From Struthidea cinerea (taxonomy: Eukaryota > Chordata > Aves > Passeriformes > Corcoracidae): DNA of 64,000 nucleotides. Under the pieces are notes generated by a model that worked only from the letters and a program-made list of their open reading frames with translations, was not told the origin of the DNA and ran no database searches. The position numbers and the translations under genes were made by a program. Where the stretch lies: contig VZTI01001658.1 of NCBI GenBank assembly GCA_013397865.1, positions 79,611-143,610 on the forward strand, written 5' to 3'. This document shows, one piece after another, positions 9,981-20,700 of the stretch (its first letter is position 1; each line of letters opens with the position of its first letter).

Positions 9981-12975
9981 CTGTGGGGAGCCAGCACAGT
10001 GCATTAGCAGGGCCACGGCCTCCTCGGCACCCCATTCCCAGTGTCCCTGTCCCTTACCAGTGCCATCGGGTGTGTGAGAAACGTAGGTGGGCAGCATGTG
10101 GACAGAGGCAGTGGCATTGGTGTGCTTACCCAGGCCCCGCTCCATCTCCTGCCTCATCAGTGCCTGGACTTTCTCCAGGTCGGCGTGGGTGAGCCTTAGC
10201 GGGCTCAGCACCTCGTTCACTGCACAGCGCTGGGCTGCCAGGCGCAAAGCCACTGCTGTCACCATGGCTGCCCCCCGCCCAGAGCCATCTCTCGAGGGCA
10301 GGAGGGTGGCCAAGCACTCAGGGGACAGTAGCCTTGACACACTCTGCAGGATCTCCTCAAACCTGCCGGACGACGAAGATCACATGGGCTGGGTGTGAGG
10401 CATCTCACTGGAGCAGCACCCCACTGGGAGCCCTGTGTTCCTCATCACCTGCTGTAGCCTTTGTACAATTCTCCATCCACCCCCACGTTGACCATCAGTG
10501 TCTCCATGTCCCGGGTCTGGCACATGTAGCTGAGGATGGCAGCCAGCCCGACGGCGTGGAGTGTGGCAGCGCGCCCCACCACTGCCCGGCAGATCTGCTG
10601 CACCCGGCCGCAATCCCGCTCGCTTGGCTGCAGCCCCAGAACCTCCAGAACTCTCCTCACATCAGTCGTGCCGTCCTCGTTGCTGCAAGGCAGATCACAG
10701 CCTTGCAGCACTTGCAGGTCCGCCAGCTTGCAGTCAGGAACACCCATCCATCACCCCCCATCCTCCCACCCACGGCAGCTCCTGGTCCCCAGACACTCAC
10801 TTGATGATATCCAGAACGTGCTGGATCGTGAACATTCCCTTCTCCTTCAGGACAGCAGTATCGGTCCCAGTGAAGACAGCTTTCTCAGCGGTCAGGGCGA
10901 TCAGCGCGTGCCGGACAATCTCCCCCAGGTACAGGGTGCCCACCAGCTTCTCAAACCTGTGTGCAGCCCACATGGGAGTCAGTCATGCCTCCCTAGCAGC
11001 ACCCCTTGGCCCTTTAAGAGCACCCAGGAGCATTGCAGGGGAATGTGTGCTTCTATTGGTGGGGCCTGACATGCTCAGGGATAGATGGGGAGTCCTGAAG
11101 GCCCCGTCCTTTCCGGGGGAGAAAGAGCACCTCTTCTCCCCAGGGTTGGAAGATTCCTCATCCACGGATTCATCATAGGGTGTGAAGATGTCATTCAGAG
11201 TGCCATCGTCCCCAAAGCAGCCCCACTCAGTGTTGACACACATCCGCCCGCTGGTCTCTTCTGCCGTTTCCACCAGGTACGCCTCGGCCATGAAGCAACA
11301 GTTGGAGCCCTTGTCTGTGGGAGTGATGGGGCTGAGCACTGGCACAGCCCCCCCAGCACCCACGGCCATGGCACGCGGGGTGCCCAAGTCTCACCTGCGA
11401 CCACGGCGATCTCACAGGGTCTCCCCTCGGTGCAGCAGGTCATCATAGTGCCCACAGTGTCATTCATCAGGGCAACAACGTCCACGTGGGAGAGCTGGCC
11501 AGGAGCAAATTGAGAGGATTTCCAGCCCCTCCACGGGGACAGCCACCGGCCACCCGCCCCATTTCCCCCCACCTCCTGCTTATTGATGGCTGACTGCAGC
11601 ATCTGCACAACATCCTTCCCCACCACACCACTGCAGCTGAAGCCCTTGGACCAGGAGAGGAGTTCTGCCTGTGGAAAGCATGCAGCACAGTCGTTGACCT
11701 CTGGCACCAGGATGGTTCCTCTCCCCACTGCTGCTGTGCTGTGGTGACAGCCTGGGACAGGGCTCTCCCCCTCACCTTGTCCAGCTGCGTCTGCCGGCAG
11801 GTGAAGGGGAAGACAAAGCCCAAGGGGAGGCGTTCCTCAGAGCTGCTGGTGTCAGAGGTGGTGGTTTCAACCAGGAACTGGGACACGCATTGTGCAATGA
11901 AGTCAAAGAGCTGCAAAGTTATGACTGGGGGTAAGGACGGCTTGCCTTACTCAGTACCCAGGCTGTGGAAGGCAGCCCAGAGGTCCAGCACCAGCCCGGA
12001 GCCCTGCCGAGCTTCCGTGGTGCTGGGCAGCCCAGCACCAGCCACCCTTTGCCGCGGCCTCTTCATACCGCTTCCCCCTCGCCCTGCATGATGCCGTCTG
12101 GCATGTCAAAGATCTTGTACATCATTTGGGGGCTCATGTTTCCATCTCCGTAGAGGGTCACCAACAGGGTCCGAACCTGGTTCTGGCACAGCTCCACCAC
12201 CAGAAAGTTGCCCTTCTCTATGGGGGAACAGAGGCAGTGTCAGGCAGAGACCTTCCCTGTGGCAGATCTCCTAAAATCTACTCCTTGCCCTGTCCCAGGG
12301 ACAGTCACTCACCCATGGGGGAGGCTCCTGAGAGTCTGAGACTCTCAGAGAGGCCAAGGGAACAAGCTTCTGGCTACTGCCCCTGCACTGGGGACTGGCA
12401 GAGGAGAAGCTTATGGACCCCATAAGTGATCCAAGAGTGGTTTACCCCTCCCCAGCAACCCCAGGGCCTACTCCAGTGAGGTGCAGGGCTGTCGGTAGCA
12501 GAACAGTTCATGCTTAGGCTGGGCAGCCTTACCAGTGCCGTTGGGAGTGGAGCAGATGTAGGTGGGCAGCATCCGCACTTTGGCCTGTGCATGCGTCTGG
12601 CGGCTCAGCCCCTTGCACATGTCCTGCATCATGTGGCCCTTCATAATATGCAGCCTCTCCAGTGGGATGCAGAGTGATCGCAGGGCTCGTTGTATCTGGG
12701 GATGGTGCATTAGGGCAGAGGTCCAGAGGCAAAGGGCAGGGAATGACTGGAGCAGGGATGGGCCTTACCGGTGTGGTGTGGGGACTACCATGGTGGTGGC
12801 TCTGATGTCTCGATGAGAGCCTGCACAAAGGGAGGTGGCGTGTCACCCACTGAGCTCCAGCCTCCAGGACAGGACAAATGCCTGCCCTGGCCCAGGCACA
12901 CAGGGGGGCTGGGGGGCCTGTACCCAGCTCTGCCTCCCACCTGTTGTCTATTTCCATGCTCCATGAGGGGTCCAT
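7951..12975 (-). CDS. HK3: Hexokinase-3 (complete coding region, 926 aa)
   Basis: Coding exons 5' to 3': 12941-12975, 12769-12820, 12533-12695, 12069-12217, 11776-11910, 11573-11668, 11395-11494, 11131-11314, 10801-10956, 10449-10682, 10058-10362, 9841-9980, 9570-9689, 9381-9476, 9160-9259, 8854-9037, 8625-8780, 8219-8452, 7951-8092. They sum to 2781 bases with every phase matching, close to the 923 aa of human HK3. The enzyme phosphorylates glucose with ATP in the first step of glycolysis. The C half has a full active site: LALDLGGTNF (about 542-551), LPLGFTFSFPC, TWTKGF, NDTVGTMM (Asp about 667), GTGTNACYMEE, NMEW and RFEK, ending with GSGKGAAL. The N half keeps NDTVGTMM, NTEW and RFEK but has lost the phosphate loop. 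The choice of HK3 over HK1/HK2 rests on LFDHIIDCIVDFQ and VRENRG-type segments, the degenerate N half, and the UNC5A-UIMC1 neighbours. The start chosen (ATG at 12975) gives a short MDPSW N terminus joined through a 52-base exon; this end is the least certain part. Confidence 0.95.
10058..12975 (-). other. HK3: HK3 N-terminal (regulatory) half, exons 1-11
   Basis: This is the first of two tandem hexokinase modules. Exon sizes 96, 100, 184, 156, 234 (11573-11668, 11395-11494, 11131-11314, 10801-10956, 10449-10682) recur exactly in the C half. In place of LDLGGTNF the N half reads VELCQNQV (about residues 91-98), and in place of GTGTNACYMEE it reads GDKGSNCCFMAE. The glucose-contact motifs NDTVG, NTEW and RFEK survive. 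The 305-base exon 10058-10362 spans the end of this half and the linker helix into the C half. Confidence 0.9.
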
Positions 12976-13249
12976 ACTGTCGTCCCTGTGCAGTATTGTC
13001 ACACTGCCTCTGCGGTTGTGGAGGAGGCAGCTCTGCCCCACCACGGTCATAGGGCCGAGCACGGGGGGGTTGGAAGGAGAGGGTCCCCACCACCTGCAAG
13101 AGGCCAGAGGTGGATATCTCTCCCCTGCAACAGCCTGGGGGATCTGGGAAGCCTGCACGGCCCCATCCTCGGCCCCACAGCGGTCTCCGCAGGGCGGGAG
13201 CCGCTCACCGGTCCACGTACCGGCCGCCCCGCTCCTCCGCGCCCAGATG
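12976..13249 (-). other. HK3: Probable HK3 5' UTR pieces beside the assembly gap
   Basis: The ATG exon probably begins at 13009, after an acceptor-like ctccacaaccgcag on the minus strand. A GC-rich segment with a strong donor (GACCG|GTGAGC, exon edge at 13209) runs into the gap and may be the noncoding first exon. No transcript evidence is available, so this is inference from splice signals. Confidence 0.4.
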
Positions 13250-13959
13250 NNNNNNNNNNNNNNNNNNNNNNNNNNNNNNNNNNNNNNNNNNNNNNNNNNN
13301 NNNNNNNNNNNNNNNNNNNNNNNNNNNNNNNNNNNNNNNNNNNNNNNNNNNNNNNNNNNNNNNNNNNNNNNNNNNNNNNNNNNNNNNNNNNNNNNNNNNN
13401 NNNNNNNNNNNNNNNNNNNNNNNNNNNNNNNNNNNNNNNNNNNNNNNNNNNNNNNNNNNNNNNNNNNNNNNNNNNNNNNNNNNNNNNNNNNNNNNNNNNN
13501 NNNNNNNNNNNNNNNNNNNNNNNNNNNNNNNNNNNNNNNNNNNNNNNNNNNNNNNNNNNNNNNNNNNNNNNNNNNNNNNNNNNNNNNNNNNNNNNNNNNN
13601 NNNNNNNNNNNNNNNNNNNNNNNNNNNNNNNNNNNNNNNNNNNNNNNNNNNNNNNNNNNNNNNNNNNNNNNNNNNNNNNNNNNNNNNNNNNNNNNNNNNN
13701 NNNNNNNNNNNNNNNNNNNNNNNNNNNNNNNNNNNNNNNNNNNNNNNNNNNNNNNNNNNNNNNNNNNNNNNNNNNNNNNNNNNNNNNNNNNNNNNNNNNN
13801 NNNNNNNNNNNNNNNNNNNNNNNNNNNNNNNNNNNNNNNNNNNNNNNNNNNNNNNNNNNNNNNNNNNNNNNNNNNNNNNNNNNNNNNNNNNNNNNNNNNN
13901 NNNNNNNNNNNNNNNNNNNNNNNNNNNNNNNNNNNNNNNNNNNNNNNNNNNNNNNNNNN
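13250..13959. other. Assembly gap (710 N)
   Basis: An unbroken run of N. The flanks are very GC-rich (CGGCCGCCCCGCTCC on the left, CCGCTGGCCCGGGGAGCGGG on the right), as expected of a CpG island or promoter that failed to sequence. It lies between the HK3 5' end and the UIMC1 3' end. Reading frames that run across it are meaningless. Confidence 0.99.
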
Positions 13960-14333
13960 CCGCTGGCCCGGGGAGCGGGCGTACGGCCGAGCCACCCGGG
14001 GACGGGGAAAGCACCAAGGACACGGGGACACCGCGGCCGCGGCTCCTCCGGTCGCTGCATCGGCTGACTGCGGCTGTCAGATGGCACCAAGGTGCCCTCC
14101 GCCACTCCCGGCTGGGAATGTCAGCGCTGTGCTGCTGCAGAGAGCACAGGGCACTGCAGCCCCCCGCCCCGAGCCCCCCACCAACCCCAGCTCCAGGAGA
14201 GGCCTGGGGAAGTGTGATTTGGGACCTACCGTCTGCTGCTCCTCCTCTCCTCCCTCCAGCGCCCTCCCATTCCCCACAGAAAGCCAGCAGAGCTCTGCCA
14301 TGGTGCTGCAGTTTCATAAAAACATACATAAAT
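13960..14333. other. Spacer between the gap and the UIMC1 3' end
   Basis: GC-rich DNA falling toward AT-rich sequence near 14310. No exon or repeat was recognised. It is probably the upstream flank of HK3 and the downstream flank of UIMC1. Confidence 0.6.
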
Positions 14334-14798
14334 ATATTTCCATTTCTGTAACAGAGAGCAAAGCTGCACAGGCACCTATAAAACACACAGTCGCTTCTCC
14401 ACCCAGCACTCCCCGCACAGGTTGTATAAAACATATAAAAGGGGCGCAGGAGACAAAGGCTGCAGGTGAAGCAGGGGTACAGCGCCAAGAAGACCCTCAC
14501 TGGGGCACAGGGAGCTGCTGGGGGTCCCTGCAGCATGGCCAGCCTCAGAACTTGTGCCTTCTCCGGCGGCAGCCTTTGGTCCGTTGCTGGCTGCTCACAC
14601 GGAGAGCCACATGTGGCTCCGAGTCCACCACACCGTCCATGGCTTCCAAGGAGACGCCGGGTTTCGCAGGGGAGACGTGGAAAGGAAGGTGCTGAAGGAA
14701 GATGGGGCTGTCTGCCGACGGCTCCCCATCAGCGGCTGAGAGTGGGGGAGAGGACTGTTGGTCTCCTAATTCAGTCAGGGGAGTCCCCGCGTCAGCAT
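14334..14798 (-). other. UIMC1: UIMC1 last exon, C terminus and 3' UTR
   Basis: Coding part 14545-14798 ends RTKGCRRRRHKF and TGA. I found no AATAAA or ATTAAA in the next 250 bases on the minus strand. The best candidate is the variant AATATA at 14334-14339 in an AT-rich patch, so the transcript end is uncertain. Confidence 0.7.
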
Positions 14799-17700
14799 CT
14801 GCAACAAGAGCACTTGTCAGCCCTCCTGTGTGTGCCACGGGTGCTGCCAAAAGCACCTCTTCCCCCTCTTCTCCTCCTGTCCTTGGATCCATGGAGGGAA
14901 GAGCTGGTGCACAGACAGGGACAGCAGAAGCCTCCCACGTCCCCCAGGAAGCTGGACATGTCTTGGTGCAATGGTTCGGAGTACACCCCTATCCCTACAA
15001 GGACTCTGGGCTCTGGTGTGAGTCCAGTGGGCACACATCCCGTGGGTACTGGCAGGGATGTGTGCAGCCAGCTGGGGAATGCTGACGGCCAGCTAAGCCC
15101 ACAGCCTCCTGCTCTCCTCAAAAAGAACAGATTCTTCCAAGGGGAATTTGCTCTCCCAGAACAGCCCAGGACAAGCCAGGAACAAAAGGGGAGACCTGGG
15201 AAAGGGCAGCCCTGATGCAGCCAGGCTAGCATAGAAAGTTTTCCACCTTCAGACTTGCTCTCCGAGAGCTCCAGCATCCTGAGGAGTCCTCTCTCCTGCC
15301 TTCCGGTGTCCTGCCAAGGAGAGGAGAACCACCATCACAGCGCTGCCATGAGGGAACCCTTTAGCCAGGATGGCCTCATGGGCACTTGTTCCCCGAGCCC
15401 TCAGGGTCAGGCTGAGCACAAGAGGGAATGCTGCTTATCCAGGGCCTCCAGCCACCCACGGGAAGGGCACTGCTCTGTGCCCAGCCCAGCTAGTGCTCAA
15501 GCAGAGGCAGCAGAGAGCAGCTAATCAAGCAGAACACAGTAAAGAGGGAGGTCAGGGTACAGGACACCATCCCCAAGCCCAGCCAGCAAGCACAGGGCTG
15601 TGACAAACAGGGGCATCAGGGGCTCTGGCACAGCTGGCACACATCCCCCAGCACTGCATGTCCAAGGGCAGACTCATCCCTCTCTGTCCGAGGGTATTGT
15701 GGCTTGGTACTGGAGGGAAGGGCCTTCCTTCAGGGCACAGCCAGATTAGGAACACGCTTCGTGCCCTCTCTCTGCCCCTGGGAAGATGCAGCCGTGCTGG
15801 TCACACGTGTTAGGGGAAGACCACTTGACCTGGCTGATTTGAGCCTCACTGGCCCAGCAAAGTCCCCTCTCCCGGCTGCTCCCAGTCCCCAGAACTGCTC
15901 TGGAAGGCACTGGCATCCTGGCTGTGGGGCTGGAGCTGCAAATCACCCCAAAATGGGCCACAGCAGGAAACTGCAAGCTCAACAATGCCATTAGGAAGCC
16001 TTGCAATGGCCCAGCCCATGGCCAGGCTTCCCCAGTGAGCTGCCATCTCAGCACAAGGCAGGCACAGAGGTAACACAGAGCCTTTCTGAGCCTTCCCAAA
16101 GAGTCCCCTGGCTTCAGCATCTTTCTCCCATACCCTGTGCCTGTGCCTGCTTGCAGGACCCACACACCAGCCAGCTGTGGGGCACAGCTCCCACAGAGTC
16201 GGTCACATGCAGGAGCAGCCATGCCCTGCAGTACTCTGAACCACACAGCACTTGGCTGTATCCCAGCCAAAATCATCAACCAGAAATCTCATCATTTGCA
16301 TCTGAATCCCCAAAGGGCTGAGGTCTGTGATGGATTTAAGGGATTATACAAAACTAAGACATCATGTTGCATCTTCATGCCGTGAATCACATTTCTGAGT
16401 GCAGGCAAAGCTGCAGCACTAGGGTTTTGCCTGCAGGAACCAGCAGGAAGGCCTGGAAGGACCCTCTCTGTGCTCCCCTGGGACCACCAGAAGCAGGAAA
16501 AAGCACAATGGGGGCTAACACCTGGCGAGTGACTGTGAGCCAGCTGCCACCCACGCTCCTGCCTCCCACCTCCTCTAGCAAGGCACGTTCCCCACACCCG
16601 GCACGCCTCCACTGCACTTGTTCCCCCACAATTCTCCCGGGACGCTGCCGTTTGCTCCCAGCACTGAGCAATTTCCCCTGCTCTGGCTCTAAAGCCTTCC
16701 CCTTGGGAATGGGCTTCTGGATAGTCAGATAGGTTTGTCATCCTGATGCTGGCCTCCATTCCATCAACATTCAGCTGAGGAAGGCTGCAGGACTGAGGCG
16801 TGCTGGCTGGCAGCAGCACAGCCCTGGCTGCCTGCCCACTGGAGAGGTTGCTGGCAGCTCTGCTGGATTAGCTCACACCTGGGACTGGTCTGCGCTCTCG
16901 GAGAGCGTCGTGGGAAGGAGGGCAATGAGTTCTCTGTCCACAGTGGCCCACAGGGACAGGCAATCCTACATCAGGTCAGCTCATCCCTGCCAACCAGGGA
17001 AACAGCTCCTGCTGCCAACCCAGCCCCACACCCAGCGCAAAGCAAAGGGGATGGTGTGCAGGGTCGCCCCTCACCTTGGCTCTTCGCAGCCTCCTGGTTC
17101 CCTGAGCTTGCCTAGCAGCCTGAAGGCAGCTGTCCACGTGCCTCTGATACTGCAGCAGTGGCACCAGTGACTTACAGAGGTAGCACTTCTCACACCTGCC
17201 AGGCAGCAAAGGACAGAGCACTGCATTAGGATTCACCCTGCACCAGGCTCCCAGACACCAGCGGTGACTTTCCTCCTCCAGGCCATGCCATGGAGAAGAC
17301 ATGTCACCAGATCCAGTCTCGCTCAGTGGGGTCAGGCCGGCACCAATCTCAAAGACTGAGTGATTATCAGTTTTCTCTGCCTGTTCCTCTGTATCCTGCT
17401 GCTGCAGCAGCGGGACAGTAATCAAGTCTGCTCATCTAACTATCTCAAACACCACTGATTTCTCCCCAGACATAAAGCACCCTGTCAAAATCTACAGAAA
17501 TGAAGTGCAAGGGCTTTGCAAAGGGGAGTTAAATTCTGCCTGAAAAGCAAACCAAGTGTGTTAAATCAGAGAGACATTTTACCAGGGCTGGATGAACTTG
17601 TCTGACTAGTAAATCAAGTCTTTCTCTGCACTGTCTCCATTTTACATCATGCCATGCAGGGAGAAGAATTGCAGAGCACATGCTCCTGCTGGGGGGTTGG

Positions 17701-20700
17701 CTCAGCCTGTTTCTCAAACCCCCTCATTTGGGTGGAAGATGCTCAGGCTCACGCAGGACAACTGAGTGTTCTTGGGAAGAAAATTATTCTGGGTGAAAGG
17801 AGATGAAGGTCAAGCATGGATTTACACAGCTACACTCGCTTCCACACCAGCTCTCAGCAGGGACTGAACCCTGCAGAAGAGGACACTGGCTCTTCAGGAG
17901 GGGAGCTGCATTCAGGAATGGACTATCTCCAAGAAGAGACAAAGCCCCCAGGGACCAGCCCCAGCAACATTGTGTTCAATCTGATAGTGGTACTCTCTTA
18001 GTGAAACACCCCAGGCTCTAAAATGCATATGGAGAGCCCCCATCGAGCAAAACTCTGCAGCACTTTTTCCCGTATTTTCTTTCCAGTCAGTGCTGATTAC
18101 CCAGATAATGTGTCTAAACAGAAGCTGTCCTCTCTATAATTAGCCTAATTCCATTAGTGATGTTGCCATCCACTGTTTGTAACAGCAAAATTGCTTCCAT
18201 AGCAGGGATTTTACTGTCAGATCCTCTCTTATGATGCTTTGTGTGGGTGGCAGGAGGAGGGGCTGCATGGAGAGAGATTAAACAAAGCCACTGCTATTCT
18301 GAAAGTCTAATTTAATTAAGAATATCACTACAGGTGCCATGTTGACAGCCCCCATGTCCTGGCCTCTTCTTTTCCTGGGGTTACCAAGCCCAAACCTCCC
18401 ATCAGAAACTGGCTGAGTTAGCACCATTTTAGCTACAGCTCCCCACCAGCAGCCACGCGCCCCTGACCCGTCATGGATTGGGCTGAAAGGAAATCAGTGC
18501 AAAAATAAACAATCTGAGAGCAGCAAATTCCTCTTGCTTCAGTTTAAATATAGCCAGCACTGCAACAAGAGGCACCGAGGAAAAGCAATTTCTTAGGGAA
18601 ACACCGCAATAAAGCCAACGGCCAGCATTTGGACAGGAATAAAGACATCCATAGTCGAGCTAGAAAGGAAGCATGGAAACAATCTTGGAGGAGCAGGCAT
18701 ACCTACTTACTTGTCAATGTCTAAGGATGGTGGGCTGCTTTCACCACTGGCAGCTTTATTTCTCGCCTCTCTCTGACGCCGCGTGAGCACTGGAGGAAAA
18801 ACAGAAAGGGTTAACAAAAAGGGTTATTACCATCCACCCCGAAACCAACCCTGTATCATGCCCAAAGGCACCAAGTTTCCATCACTTCCACTCAAAGCTG
18901 CAGCAGAAGTGATGGTAGAGGTGAAGAAACACTGGACTGGGAAAAGCAGGGTCTTCTTTCCTGCAGAAGAGGTTGCTGGACGAGTGTCCTTTTTTCCTGG
19001 GAGGATATTGAAGAATTTACCTTGCCCAGACTGGGAAGCCAGCTGACCATTTCACACCTAATTTGCCAGAAACAGCTGGATCGACAGTCTGTAGTTTACA
19101 GGATTCCAAAGCTGACGCGCAGCAGTGCGGCAGCCTGGGAGCAGCGTTATCCAGCTGCGCCAGCAGCACGGCACCGCTCCCTGCCAAACCAGGCTCCCGT
19201 GCCTGCTGCAGGGAGGGACAGTGCCAGCTGCGGGCTCAGGGGAACGCAGAGCTGAGGCAAGGGCTGTGCAGAGGCACCAGACCTTCTGCAGATGTGGTAG
19301 AGAGAGCCTGGTTGGGAAGGGACACAGCTCACACTGGAAAGGGGACGTTACAACAATTAGCCCACACTCCTCACTTTCCCACTGCCCACATGAACTGTGG
19401 TGACCAGTGCTACTGTCCACAGACAGCCCTGGGAGTCCCCTGGATGAAGATCTCTACCAGGAGCAGTGCTGCCCTCCAGAAGCTCCAACACGTGGGTAGC
19501 CAGTGAGATCCCAGCTGAGCAGCTGATGATGGGTCCAACCATTTCTGCTCCCCCAGCAAGCCCAAGCAGCCTTTCCCAACTGGCTCTGCAGGCATCTGCA
19601 GGGAGCACGTTGGAGTGTTGTCCCTTTCAGCTGAATTCCTCTCAGCGTATTCCTGTTGACATACCACCAGCAAAGATCCTCAGGGAACATTTCAGATAGC
19701 TTAGCTTGCTTCACCAGGGATGTTCAAGACTCCAGCTCCGAAACAGATGTCACAGTAAGCGCTCTCAGGCACGCTGGCTAAGGGGACAATGCAGGGAGCT
19801 GTTTTACGGCTTGGTGACGCTGCTTCCCATACTCATGAGGAGAAAAGTCTGAATCCAAGGTATGGGCACAACAAACCCGTTATTGTTAGCACGTCATCTG
19901 TGATAAAGAAAGTGAAGCACAAAATTTTGTGCGGAACAAAGGGAATTCTTCTGTTTTAGCAAAACCCCATTTCCAGAGCGTTGGGCAACCCCAATATCTA
20001 TCCACAATGCAACACAGCCTTTCCTCTAGCAACAATCACTGATCTGCAGCTACAACCAGCAATGTACTGTGATGTGCTCAGGAGCTGTTGGGGTTGACGG
20101 GAGACAACCATGCTGAAGAAACAAGCTCAAGCGTTTCCTAGGATGTGGGTATTGTCTCGTAGGCGATGACTGATACCAACAGCTCATCTCTCGCAGGAAC
20201 TAAAGAAAACGTCTCTCTTTAACACAGCCTGGCCCAGATTTGAAGTGGCAGCCTGACTAGGAGGACTGGTAACAATGGCCACCCCCCAGGCCATCCAGCC
20301 TCCCAAGAACCCAACCAACATGTGCGTTTGACAGCGTGGTGAGAACTGCTCTCCAAATCAGCGTGCGCTCGTTAATATTCCTTAACACTGTCTCGGGAGC
20401 CTTGTGCACCAGCTCAGGTGTTAATCAGTTCTATTTTCTTCCAAAAGCAGTGAACACATCTGGCATAATGGGCCCATTAGAGATGTCTGGGACTAGCTCT
20501 GCAGCTGCCCAGGAGGAGACCCTCAGCTGTGCTGCTGGAAGAAGCAGCAAAGGAGAGAGAAAAGGGCCAGCTGGTGAGGCACAACCCCTGCCAAAACATG
20601 CTGGTTGCCCCCAACAAGGGGGTTCAGAACATAGGAAAAGACTTGCCACAGGGAAAAGCCCCACCACAGAGCAGTGCTGACCTGCCTGTGTGACAGGAGC

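Noticed and set aside
12529..14695. Long frames of 350-605 codons across 13250-13959
   Set aside because: They consist mostly of the run of N in the assembly gap and are artefacts.
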